From assembly GCA_023457495.1 (NCBI GenBank), contig JAEWLQ010000098.1, positions 62,001 to 126,000 on the forward strand: DNA of 64,000 nt, written 5' to 3'. The position numbers and the translations under genes are program-made. Shown in pieces: positions 26,781 to 34,906 of this stretch; positions within the stretch are counted from its first letter, which is position 1, and each line of letters begins with the position of its first letter. The stretch is from Pseudomonadota bacterium. GTDB lineage: Bacteria > Pseudomonadota > Gammaproteobacteria > Steroidobacterales > Steroidobacteraceae. The notes below the pieces were generated by a model, which was not told where the DNA came from, made no database searches, and was given only the letters and a program-made list of their open reading frames with translations.

Positions 26781-28907
26781 ATGAATCCATCATTCGCCCT
26801 CTCGTCCCGCTGGCTCGCGCCCTCCATTCTTGCCGTGTTGCTGCTGCTCACGGGTTCCGCCCAGGCGCCCGCGAATACGCAGCTGCCGGCCGGCTCGGTG
26901 GTCGCGAGCGAACGTCATCGGTCCGTCGCGCGACGCGTCTGGTCGATGCTCGAGGGCATGCACTATAGCGGACAGAAGCTCGACGATCGCATGTCGACCG
27001 TCGTCTATGCGCGCTACCTCGACAGTATCGACAGCCAGCACACCAGCCTGCTCGCCTCGGACATCGCCGAGTTCGACCAGTACAAGCTGCGTTTCGACGA
27101 CATGATCCGCAGCGGCGAGGTCGACCCCGCGTTTGCGATCTTCGCGCGCTACCAGCAGCGCAATCGCGAGCGCCTCAAGTTCGCGCTGTCGCAGCTCGAG
27201 AAGGAACCGGACTGGACCACGAACGAAGTCTTCGAGTTCGATCGACAGAAGGCGCCGTGGGCGGCCAGTTCCGCTGAGCTCGACGAGTGGTGGCGCAAGC
27301 GCGTGAAGAACGATGCGCTGTCTCTGATGCTCACCGGCAAGGACTGGCCCAAGACCGTCGAGACTCTCAAGAAGCGCTACGAAACCACGCTCAAGCGCAT
27401 CGATCAGATCAGCGCCGACGACGTGTTCGAAACGCTCATGAATTCGTATGCGCGTGCGTACGACCCGCACTCCAGCTACTTCTCGCCGCGCAGCTCCGAG
27501 GAATACCGCATCCAGATGAGCCTGAACTACGACGGCATCGGCGCGTCGCTGCAGCTCATCGATGACTACGTGACCATCATGAACGTCATCGAGGGCGGCC
27601 CCGCCGCGGTCGCCGGCAGCCTCTCGGTCAAGGATCGCATCACCGGCGTCGGCCAGGGCAAGGAAGGCCCGGTCACCGACGTGCTCGGCTGGCGCATCGA
27701 CGACGTCGTGCAGCTCATTCGCGGTCGCGCGGGCACACAGGTGCGCCTGCAGGTGTTGCCCGCGGGCGCCGCTCCCGGCACCGCCGAAAAGATGTTGGAA
27801 TTCACCCGTAACAAGGTGACGCTCGAAGCCCAGGCCGCCCAGAAGGAACTGCGCACGATCAAGCGCGGGGACAAGGAATTCCGTGTCGGCGTCATCAACG
27901 TTCCGGCCTTCTACCAGGACGTCGAGGCGCAGAACTCCGGCGACAAGAATTTCCGCAGCACCACGCGCGACGTGCGCCGCCTCATCAACGAGCTCAAGGC
28001 AGAGAAGATCGATGGCCTGGTGCTCGACCTGCGTGGCAACGGCGGTGGCTATCTACCCGAGGCGACGGCGCTCACCGGTCTGTTCGTCGACAGAGGCCCG
28101 GTCGTGCAGCTCAAGGTCACGAATGGCGATCTCGAGGTGCAGGAAGATCCGGAACCGGGCGTGGCCTACTCCGGACCGCTGGCGGTGCTCGTCGATCGCT
28201 TCAGCGCTTCGGCCTCGGAAATCTTCGCGGGCGCGATCCAAGATTACCATCGGGGCGTCGTGCTGGGCCAGCGCACCTTCGGCAAGGGCACCGTGCAGAA
28301 CCTCGTGCCGCTCGATCGCTGGTCGCCGCGTCCGGTCAACGGACAACTCACGGTGACCATCGGCAAGTTCTACCGCGTCACCGGGGAGAGCACCCAGCAT
28401 CGCGGTGTCGAGCCGGACGTCGCGTTGCCGTCGCAGATCGACATGGACGAATTCGGCGAAAGCGCGCTCGAGGGTGCCCTGCCGTGGGATCGCATTCCCG
28501 GCGTTCCCTTCCGTCTCGAAGGCAAGGCCAGTCAGCCGAACATCGAAGCCCTCGCAACCGAGGAAAAGTCGCGCGCGACCCGTGATCCCGACTACCGCTG
28601 GCTGGTCGCCGATCTCGCCGCCGCCGACGCGGTGCGCAAGCAGAAGACGCTGTCGCTGAACCTCGAGGAGCGCAAGGCCGAACGCGAGCGCCTCGAGCGC
28701 GAACGCCTCACCCGCGAGAATGCGCGTCGTGCCGCGCAGAACCTGCCGGCGCTGAAGACGCCGGAAGAACTCGCGGATGCGAAATTCCCGGACACGGTGC
28801 TCGATCAGGCCACCGAGGTCATGACCGACATGGTCGCGGGCCTGCGCCCGATCGTCCCGGCGCCTTCGCGCACGGTGCGCAGCAGCGAGGGCAAGCCGGC
28901 GGAGTGA
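26781..28907 (+). CDS. prc: Tail-specific carboxy-terminal protease Prc (Tsp, S41A)
   Basis: The 708-residue periplasmic protease has a signal peptide (APSILAVLLLLTGSAQA), an N-terminal helical domain, a PDZ domain (about 240-330; DGIGASLQLIDDYVTIMNVI), and the S41 catalytic core with DLRGNGGGYLPEA, the nucleophile serine in FSASASEIFAGAIQDY and the general-base lysine in GQRTFGKGTVQN, then a long C-terminal DUF3340-like domain. It degrades proteins with apolar C-termini and, with lipoprotein NlpI, trims murein endopeptidases. No nlpI is in this window. Confidence 0.93.
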   Translation: MNPSFALSSRWLAPSILAVLLLLTGSAQAPANTQLPAGSVVASERHRSVARRVWSMLEGMHYSGQKLDDRMSTVVYARYLDSIDSQHTSLLASDIAEFDQYKLRFDDMIRSGEVDPAFAIFARYQQRNRERLKFALSQLEKEPDWTTNEVFEFDRQKAPWAASSAELDEWWRKRVKNDALSLMLTGKDWPKTVETLKKRYETTLKRIDQISADDVFETLMNSYARAYDPHSSYFSPRSSEEYRIQMSLNYDGIGASLQLIDDYVTIMNVIEGGPAAVAGSLSVKDRITGVGQGKEGPVTDVLGWRIDDVVQLIRGRAGTQVRLQVLPAGAAPGTAEKMLEFTRNKVTLEAQAAQKELRTIKRGDKEFRVGVINVPAFYQDVEAQNSGDKNFRSTTRDVRRLINELKAEKIDGLVLDLRGNGGGYLPEATALTGLFVDRGPVVQLKVTNGDLEVQEDPEPGVAYSGPLAVLVDRFSASASEIFAGAIQDYHRGVVLGQRTFGKGTVQNLVPLDRWSPRPVNGQLTVTIGKFYRVTGESTQHRGVEPDVALPSQIDMDEFGESALEGALPWDRIPGVPFRLEGKASQPNIEALATEEKSRATRDPDYRWLVADLAAADAVRKQKTLSLNLEERKAERERLERERLTRENARRAAQNLPALKTPEELADAKFPDTVLDQATEVMTDMVAGLRPIVPAPSRTVRSSEGKPAE

Positions 28908-28913
28908 TCGGCC

Positions 28914-29969
28914 TCAGCGCAAGAGGACTTTGAACAGATCCCAGGTGTCCTCGGCCAGGACATTGGGAAGCTTGGCGGCCGTGACGCCCTGGGAGCCGTA
29001 GGCCAGCACGTCGCCCTGCGCGATTCCACAGGACTCCGGAATCGGCACCGTCTCATGATCGCCAAGGTAGGCGGCGGTGGTGCGCAGGCGCTCGCTGCGA
29101 TGCTGCACTTCCTGGTTCAAGCCGTTGCGTTGACGGATCGCGGCACGCGCCTTCGCGATGTCGCTCATGATGGATACGCAGGCCGCGAGATCCCCGTAGT
29201 GTTCCGTCGCTTCACGCCGCGACATCGCGATCCTCGCGGATGCCACGAGGTTGGTGCGCGACAACCGCAGGCACAGGACCTCGGCGCAGGCAATCGCCGT
29301 GAGGTTTATCGCGCGCCGGGATTCGACCGACAGGCCGGGGAATTCCCCCGTCCCACTCTTCTCGATTTGTTCGCAATGCGCGCGCGCGGCCAGCAGCGCG
29401 GCCTGCGCCGTTTCGACCGCCGCCTCGAGCGCGGGACGCTGCGCGGCGACTTTCGGGCGCTGCCAGCGGTGCCACCACTTGTTCAGCCGCGCCAGCCGCG
29501 AGTCGAATGCCGCAAGCGCCTGGCGCACGGCCACCATCTGCGACTCGGCCTGGCGCAACTGCTGTTCGCTGGCCTGACGTTGCTGGAACTGGCGGCGGTT
29601 GCCTTGCAGCGCGAAGGTCTTGCGTTCCCGTTCTTCCTGCTTCGCGGAGAGCTCGCGCACGAGTTGCTCGATGATCTCGCGACCATCGCTCCACAGCGAA
29701 CGCAGGTGGTAGAAAACCAGGGTAGATAGACCGGAATCGACCGATTCGAGCCGCTTCTCGAGCGCTTCGAACATTTCCTGCACGCGTCCGGTGGCCGCTT
29801 CCTGCTGCTTGAGCCGGTCGCGCAGGCGCTGCATCTCCGCGCCAAGTTCCTCGTGCTGCTTGCGCAATTCCGCACGGCTGCGGAAAAGTTCGACGACGCG
29901 TCCGTCTTCAACCGGTTCCGCCGTATTTCCGGTGCCGCCGAGCAACCCCAACGCCTTTAGCGTCTTCAT
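28914..29969 (-). CDS. Predicted coiled-coil protein of unknown function
   Basis: The 351-residue product (ATG 29969; an upstream ATG at 30041 would run through the DUF1249 gene stop) starts with a short conserved-looking MKTLKALGLLGG, then about 170 residues of heptad-rich coiled coil (RAELRKQHEELGAEMQRL, RDRLKQQEAATGRVQEMF), a Gln/Arg-rich helix and an alpha-helical C-terminal domain. There is no signal peptide or membrane span. I recognise no named family. It lies 26 bases after the DUF1249 gene on the same strand and converges on prc. Confidence 0.7.
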   Translation of the reverse strand: MKTLKALGLLGGTGNTAEPVEDGRVVELFRSRAELRKQHEELGAEMQRLRDRLKQQEAATGRVQEMFEALEKRLESVDSGLSTLVFYHLRSLWSDGREIIEQLVRELSAKQEERERKTFALQGNRRQFQQRQASEQQLRQAESQMVAVRQALAAFDSRLARLNKWWHRWQRPKVAAQRPALEAAVETAQAALLAARAHCEQIEKSGTGEFPGLSVESRRAINLTAIACAEVLCLRLSRTNLVASARIAMSRREATEHYGDLAACVSIMSDIAKARAAIRQRNGLNQEVQHRSERLRTTAAYLGDHETVPIPESCGIAQGDVLAYGSQGVTAAKLPNVLAEDTWDLFKVLLR

Positions 29970-29995
29970 AGACCCCTGAGCGGCGGGGTCGAGAC

Positions 29996-30448
29996 TTACC
30001 CCCTGAACCCGTGGCCGCGGTCGAAACAGTACTCCAGCCACTTATTTAGCATCGTATTCCGGGCCCAACGCTGATCCAGTTCACGCTCCGCCGCACCGCG
30101 CAGGCGGCGCAATGCCTCGTGGTCGTGCTGCGTCGCCCACTCCTGGGCCTCCACCAGCCGCGCATCGTGGTAGATGCGCACCCGCATGTCCGGATACGTC
30201 TGGACCTGCTCACCCGCGGCGAACAGATAGGTAAGATCGGCACTCGTCGTGTAGGGCGAGCGCTCGGTCACGCTGAGACGCAGGTCGCAGTCCTCGGGAA
30301 CGCGCGACACGCGCACGTCGGGCAGATTCCGCAAGTCGCCCGCGAGCGACGCCAGGCGCAGGTAGTTGCTCTCGTACAGAGACATGAGCGCGACGAAGCT
30401 GCGTGGACGCGCACGCCAGGAAACGATGGTTGTCACGTCACTTAACAT
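29996..30448 (-). CDS. DUF1249 family protein (YqiB-like)
   Basis: The protein aligns by eye with E. coli YqiB: MSLYESNYLRLASL at the N-terminus, LRLSVTERSPYTTSADLTYL, MRVRIYHDARLVEAQEW in the middle and MLNKWLEYCFDRGHGF at the end. In E. coli yqiB lies next to nudF and cpdA; neither is here. Function is unknown. ATG 30448 is chosen as start by alignment (150 residues), but in-frame ATGs at 30454 and 30481 are possible and none has a good ribosome-binding site. Confidence 0.8.
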   Translation of the reverse strand: MLSDVTTIVSWRARPRSFVALMSLYESNYLRLASLAGDLRNLPDVRVSRVPEDCDLRLSVTERSPYTTSADLTYLFAAGEQVQTYPDMRVRIYHDARLVEAQEWATQHDHEALRRLRGAAERELDQRWARNTMLNKWLEYCFDRGHGFRG

Positions 30449-30530
30449 TTGCATCCGAATATATCGGACCAAGACGATCATTCAAGACGCAAAACTCACG
30501 CCAATCGGGCGTGATGCAGTTCGCGGACGA

Positions 30531-30752
30531 CTATTTTTCTTCTTCGATGAACTGAAACACTTCTTCGAGGTCGTGGCCGAGCGCGCGCGCGAGTCGAAAC
30601 GCGAGTTCCAGTGAAGGCGAATATTTGCCGGCCTCGAGGGCGATGATGGTCTGACGCGTGACTTCGCACAGTTTCGCGAGCTGCTCCTGCGTGAGATCAC
30701 CGCGCGCGAGCCGCAACGCGCGAATCTGGTTCTGGACGCGCGTGCCCGTCAT
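30531..30752 (-). CDS. Small XRE-family DNA-binding regulator
   Basis: This 73-residue protein is a single helix-turn-helix domain: IRALRLARGDLTQEQLAK, CEVTRQTIIALEAGKYSPS and LAFRLARALGHDLEEVFQF, the stand-alone YgzD/YozG-like type. The ATG overlaps the stop of the upstream membrane-protein gene (ATGA), so the two are translated together. Regulators of this group are usually paired with a membrane protein of unknown role; autoregulation is likely. Confidence 0.85.
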   Translation of the reverse strand: MTGTRVQNQIRALRLARGDLTQEQLAKLCEVTRQTIIALEAGKYSPSLELAFRLARALGHDLEEVFQFIEEEK

Positions 30753-31390
30753 TGGCGTTGTCGCGTATATCGCGCCACCCGATGGATGCTTTCCGCCAGC
30801 GTATGCGCGATCAGCAATCCAAGCAGGACGTTGCCGACGATGAGTGGGCGCATCCACGGCTGCGCCTGCTCCGGGAAAATCGCAAGCAGCGCGACGAGGC
30901 CGAGGATCAGCATCGACATGAGGCCGCCGGCCATTCGTTGCGCGCCGTGCTGGATCCGCAGGTCGCGTTCGTCCGATTCGATGCCGTCGGTGTCTTGAGC
31001 GCGCACGATCTTGGCCACGACGCTCCAGGCGACGATCAGCATTCCGAGATTGATGCCGAACTGACGCGACGCGGGATTCGAGAGCCGGTCGGCGGCCTCC
31101 CCGAGCGCGGGCAGCGCGACGATGAAGTTCAGGAAATTGCACGCAATCAGGAGGACGAATGCGAGGGACACCCAGCCCTGTCTCTCCGCCTGGGATGCCT
31201 GCTCGGGGAAAATCCCCGTCGGCGCCCGGGACAGGTGGATGACGAACAGCCAGATTGCCGCGTAGAGCACCGCTGCGCCGACGGCACCGACATCGATGCC
31301 GAGCCAACCATCGGGCCCGAAGAACATGCCAACGGCGCCTAATGCGGCGAGAGCGACCAGGATCTGTGTGCGTCTCTGCAGGGCGAACAT
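30749..31390 (-). CDS. Membrane protein paired with XRE regulator
   Basis: The 213-residue protein has about six hydrophobic spans, among them ILVALAALGAVGMFF, VGAAVLYAAIWLFVIHLS, LAFVLLIACNFLNFIVALPA, GLMSMLILGLVALLAIF and PLIVGNVLLGLLIAHTLAE. A charged cytoplasmic loop reads DTDGIESDERDLRIQHGA, reminiscent of DUF2178-like proteins that accompany small XRE regulators. Function is unknown. It overlaps the regulator by 4 bases. Confidence 0.72.
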   Translation of the reverse strand: MFALQRRTQILVALAALGAVGMFFGPDGWLGIDVGAVGAAVLYAAIWLFVIHLSRAPTGIFPEQASQAERQGWVSLAFVLLIACNFLNFIVALPALGEAADRLSNPASRQFGINLGMLIVAWSVVAKIVRAQDTDGIESDERDLRIQHGAQRMAGGLMSMLILGLVALLAIFPEQAQPWMRPLIVGNVLLGLLIAHTLAESIHRVARYTRQRQ

Positions 31391-31450
31391 GAAGAGCCTC
31401 CGGAATCTCAGGATGTCCGGTATACCTTACATCCGCCACTCGGGCTCATG

Positions 31451-32419
31451 TCAAGTATTTTTTACATTGCCCAGGAACGAGCAGGCATCAAGGTCGACGT
31501 TGCCGCCCGACAGAATCACTCCGATCCGCTGGTCCGGCTCGCCGACTTTCCCCGCCAGCACGGCGGCTACCGGAACGGCCGCGGAGGGCTCGATCAGCAG
31601 CTTGAAATCGTTCAGCACGATCCGCATGGCGTCGATGATTTGTGCTTCTTCCACCGTCACCACGTCGTCCACGTATTCCATGAGCAGCGCGAAATTGCGC
31701 ACGCCGATCGAGCCGCGTAATCCATCGGCGATGGTCTGCGGCACAGTCACCGCACGGCGTTCGCCGCTGCGAAACGACTGGTACGCATCGTCGGCCCGCG
31801 CGGGCTCCGCCCCCACGATGCGGATCGAAGGCACGAGATTTCGCGCGGCGATCGCGGTTCCACCGATGAGCCCACCGCCGCCGACGGGCGTACTGATGAC
31901 GTCGAGCGTCGGCAATTCCGCCAGGAATTCGAGCGCGGCGGTTCCCTGCCCCGCGATGATCCGGTCGTCGTCGAACGGGTGAACCAGCTCGGCGCGCTCG
32001 CGCGCCTGCAGCTCGGCGACTTTCCGCTCACGCGCGGGGAGCCCGGGATCGCACAGTTCGAGCCGCGCGCCCGCCGCTTCGATGTTCGCGATTTTCGTGC
32101 GCGCCGAATCGCGGGGCACCACCACGACGGCGCGCATCCCGCGGGCGCGCGCCGCCAGCGCGAGCGCGGTGCCGTGATTGCCCGAGGAGTGCGTGATCAC
32201 GAGCGGAGTGCGCGCCGGATCCAGCTGCAGCACGACATTCGTGGCGCCGCGGAACTTGAATGCCCCGCCCGTCTGCAGGTTTTCGCATTTGAAGAAAACG
32301 CGGCGGCCGGTGCGTGCGTCGAACGCATCCGAGCGCATGATCGGTGTCCGGACGACATGTGGTCCGATGCGCGCCGCGGCCGCGACGACATCGGAGAAGC
32401 CGGTCAGCGGCCGAGTCAC
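31451..32419 (-). CDS. PLP-dependent threonine/serine dehydratase family enzyme
   Basis: The 322-residue fold-type II PLP enzyme has the Schiff-base lysine in TGGAFKFRGATNVVLQL, SSGNHGTALALAARARG, the phosphate-binding glycine loop TPVGGGGLIGGTAIAA and a C-terminal SGGNVDL. No ACT domain follows, so this is the catabolic/serine-racemase-like form rather than biosynthetic IlvA. It deaminates serine or threonine, or may racemise serine. Start GTG 32419 overlaps the orn stop (GTGA); the longer frame is antisense or shadow over orn. Confidence 0.88.
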   Translation of the reverse strand: MTRPLTGFSDVVAAAARIGPHVVRTPIMRSDAFDARTGRRVFFKCENLQTGGAFKFRGATNVVLQLDPARTPLVITHSSGNHGTALALAARARGMRAVVVVPRDSARTKIANIEAAGARLELCDPGLPARERKVAELQARERAELVHPFDDDRIIAGQGTAALEFLAELPTLDVISTPVGGGGLIGGTAIAARNLVPSIRIVGAEPARADDAYQSFRSGERRAVTVPQTIADGLRGSIGVRNFALLMEYVDDVVTVEEAQIIDAMRIVLNDFKLLIEPSAAVPVAAVLAGKVGEPDQRIGVILSGGNVDLDACSFLGNVKNT

Positions 32420-32973
32420 AACCGGGCGAATTCGGGGGCGAACAGGTGCTCGCGGTAATACGCGAGTTCGCGGATGGATTCCTGGATGTCGGCGAGCGCC
32501 TTGTGTTCGCCCTGCTTCACGAAGCCGCTCAACAATGAGGGCGCCCAGCGCCGGGCGAGTTCCTTCAGCGTGCTCACGTCGAGATTGCGGTAATGGAAGA
32601 ATTTCTCGAGCGTCGGCATGTGGCGGGCGAGGAAGCGGCGATCCTGGCAGATGCTGTTTCCACACATCGGCGAGGAATTGGGTTCGACGAGGACTTTCAG
32701 CACTTCCAGGACGCGCTTTTCGGCGCTTTCGGCGGTGTACTTGCTTTCGCGCACGCGCGAGATGAGTCCGGAGGCGCCGTGCGTGCGCTTGTTCCAGTCG
32801 TCCATGGCGTCGAGGACCTCGTCCGGCTGATGGATCGCGATCACCGGCCCCTCGGAAACCACGTCGAGGTTGGCGTCGGTGACGATGATGGCCATCTCGA
32901 TGATCCGGTCCGTATCGGGCTTGAGGCCCGTCATCTCGAGATCTATCCAGACGAGATAGTCGCTGCTCGGCAT
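32416..32973 (-). CDS. orn: Oligoribonuclease
   Basis: The 185-residue DEDDh exonuclease begins MPSSDYLVWIDLEMTGL, with the first two catalytic acids in DLEMTG, then CGNSICQDRRFL and LKELARRWAP, and ends with the HKALADI motif holding the catalytic His and Asp. It degrades 2-5 nt RNAs and pGpG and is essential in many gammaproteobacteria. It is divergent from rsgA with 24 bases between starts, as in E. coli, and overlaps the dehydratase gene. Confidence 0.96.
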   Translation of the reverse strand: MPSSDYLVWIDLEMTGLKPDTDRIIEMAIIVTDANLDVVSEGPVIAIHQPDEVLDAMDDWNKRTHGASGLISRVRESKYTAESAEKRVLEVLKVLVEPNSSPMCGNSICQDRRFLARHMPTLEKFFHYRNLDVSTLKELARRWAPSLLSGFVKQGEHKALADIQESIRELAYYREHLFAPEFARL

Positions 32974-32997
32974 AAGGATTGACGCGATACTACACGA

Positions 32998-33945
32998 ATG
33001 TCCGTGACATCTACCGCCGGGGATTCCCCATCGGAGTTCGAAGCCGAGGTGATCGCATCGTTCGGCCGGCACCTGCTCGTGCGCGACGATCGCGGGAAGG
33101 TCAGTCGGGCGCGCCCGTCCGGACGACGTCTCAGCATCGTGTGCGGCGATCGCGTGCGCTGCGAGCCGGATCGAGCGCATGGCGAGTTGTTGGCCGTCGA
33201 AGTCCTGCCGCGCCGCACGCTGCTCGCCCGCGCCAATCTGCGAGGCGAGAGCGAGCCGGTCGTCGCGAACATCACGCAGCTCGTGGTCGTGGTCGCGCCG
33301 ATGCCCGCGCCGGATTTCTTCATTGTCGACCGCTACCTGTGCGCCGCCACGGCGGCGGGAATCGCCGGTCGCGTCGCGGTCAACAAGGAAGACCTGGGGC
33401 CTGGCAGGATCGCCGGCGAGGATCTCGCAGCCTACGAGGCGGCCGGATATCCGCACGTTCACTGCTCGGCGAAGTCCGGCGCGGGACTCGACGCGCTGCG
33501 CGGGATTCTCGCCGGCGCCGTGAGTGTGCTGGTCGGGCAGTCGGGCGTCGGCAAGTCCTCGCTGGTGAGTGCGCTGCTGCCCGAGGCCGAGATCGAAACC
33601 GGCACGCTGGTGCGCGAGGAGGAAGGCCGCCACACGACGACCGCGTCGCGCGCCTACGAGCTCGGATCCGGCGGCACACTCATCGACTCACCCGGAGTGC
33701 GCGACTTCGCTCCGGCCATCGACCGTCTCGACGAGAGGACCTTGGGATTCCCGGAAATCGCGGCGCGGGCGGTCGCGTGCCGCTTCCAGGATTGCCGCCA
33801 CATGCAGGAGCCTGCCTGCGCCGTCATCACGGCAGTCGAGAGCGGCGAGCTTTTCGCGCGCCGCTACGAGAGCTACCGGCGGATGCGCCGAAGATATTCG
33901 GACCTGGTCGAGGCCCGCGGTCCCGGGAACCGGCCGCGGCGTTGA
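32998..33945 (+). CDS. rsgA: Ribosome small-subunit biogenesis GTPase RsgA
   Basis: The 315-residue circularly permuted GTPase has an N-terminal OB domain, the G4 motif (VAVNKEDLG), G5 (HCSAKSG), then the P-loop GQSGVGKSSLVSALLP and G3 (DSPGVRDF), and a C-terminal zinc-binding domain (CRFQDCRHMQEPACAV). It checks late 30S assembly. The order orn / rsgA is conserved in Gammaproteobacteria. No Shine-Dalgarno is visible before ATG 32998. Confidence 0.96.
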   Translation: MSVTSTAGDSPSEFEAEVIASFGRHLLVRDDRGKVSRARPSGRRLSIVCGDRVRCEPDRAHGELLAVEVLPRRTLLARANLRGESEPVVANITQLVVVVAPMPAPDFFIVDRYLCAATAAGIAGRVAVNKEDLGPGRIAGEDLAAYEAAGYPHVHCSAKSGAGLDALRGILAGAVSVLVGQSGVGKSSLVSALLPEAEIETGTLVREEEGRHTTTASRAYELGSGGTLIDSPGVRDFAPAIDRLDERTLGFPEIAARAVACRFQDCRHMQEPACAVITAVESGELFARRYESYRRMRRRYSDLVEARGPGNRPRR

Positions 33946-33953
33946 CGGCTTAG

Positions 33954-34556
33954 CTAACTACCCTGGCGGATCCGGCCGGCCAGCGCGTGCGCCAGCGTGC
34001 CGCCGTCGACGTATTCCAGCTCGCCGCCGATCGGCACCCCGTGCGCGATGCGGCTCGCCGGGATGCGCCGCTCGGCCGCGCGCTCGCCGAGGAAATGAGC
34101 CGTGGCCTCGCCTTCGACGGTGGGATTCGTCGCGAGGATGACTTCCCGCACTTCGCCGGAGTCCAGCAGCGCCTCGAACTCGCGCGCGCCTATCTGTTCG
34201 GGCCCGATCCCGTCGAGCGGCGAAAGGTGTCCGTGCAACACGAAATATCGGCCGCGATAACTGCCCGACTGCTCCACCGCGACCACGTCCGCGGGCGACT
34301 CGACCACGCACAGCAGCGATGCGTCACGGGCCGGCGCCGAGCAGATGGCGCACATCTCCGTATCGGTGAGCATCCGGCAACGCCGGCAACGCTTGATCGA
34401 GACGAGGCCTTCGTTGAGCGCCTGCGCCAGGGTCTGCGCCCCACCCCGCCCGGCCTGCAGCAGGTGGAATGCCATGCGTTGCGCGGTCTTGGGCCCCACG
34501 CCCGGCAACGCGCGCAGCGCGTCGATCAGTTTCGCGAGGGGCGCGGCGTGCTGCAT
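33954..34556 (-). CDS. recR: Recombination protein RecR
   Basis: The 200-residue protein has the helix-hairpin-helix (ALRALPGVGPKTAQRMAFHLL), the four-cysteine zinc finger (CRRCRMLTDTEMCAIC) near residue 57, and the Toprim domain (CVVESPADVVAVEQSG, LATNPTVEGEATA). With RecO it loads RecA on gapped DNA. It forms dnaX-ybaB-recR on the minus strand, the standard order. Its start overlaps the ybaB stop by one base. Confidence 0.96.
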   Translation of the reverse strand: MQHAAPLAKLIDALRALPGVGPKTAQRMAFHLLQAGRGGAQTLAQALNEGLVSIKRCRRCRMLTDTEMCAICSAPARDASLLCVVESPADVVAVEQSGSYRGRYFVLHGHLSPLDGIGPEQIGAREFEALLDSGEVREVILATNPTVEGEATAHFLGERAAERRIPASRIAHGVPIGGELEYVDGGTLAHALAGRIRQGS

Positions 34557-34876
34557 CAGAAGGGTAGTTTGAAGCCCGGTGGCAGCGCGACACCGGACAT
34601 GACGTTCGCCATGCGTGCCTGCGTCTGCTGATCGACTTTGTTCACGGCATCGTTGATCGCCGCGGCGATCAGGTCCTCGAGCATTTCCCGGTCCTCGGAG
34701 ATCACCTGCGGCTCGATCTGCACGCGTTTCACTTCGTGTTTGCCGTTCATCGTGACCTTGACCATGCCGCCGCCGGACTCGCCGACGACTTCCATCGCGG
34801 CGATCTCGTCCTGGGCCTTCTTCATGTTGGCCTGCAGCGCCATCGCCTGCTTCATCATGTTTCCGCCACCGCGCAT
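34556..34876 (-). CDS. ybaB: YbaB/EbfC nucleoid-associated protein
   Basis: The 106-residue protein matches the YbaB/EbfC family: an N-terminal Met- and Gln-rich helix (MMKQAMALQANMKKAQDE), a beta hairpin (GMVKVTMNGKHEVKRVQI) and C-terminal LEDLIAAAINDAVNKVDQ. It dimerises as DNA-binding tweezers. It sits between dnaX and recR as in most bacteria. Confidence 0.95.
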   Translation of the reverse strand: MRGGGNMMKQAMALQANMKKAQDEIAAMEVVGESGGGMVKVTMNGKHEVKRVQIEPQVISEDREMLEDLIAAAINDAVNKVDQQTQARMANVMSGVALPPGFKLPF

Positions 34877-34906
34877 CGCAATCTCCTCGATCTCACATGT
34901 CTGGAA

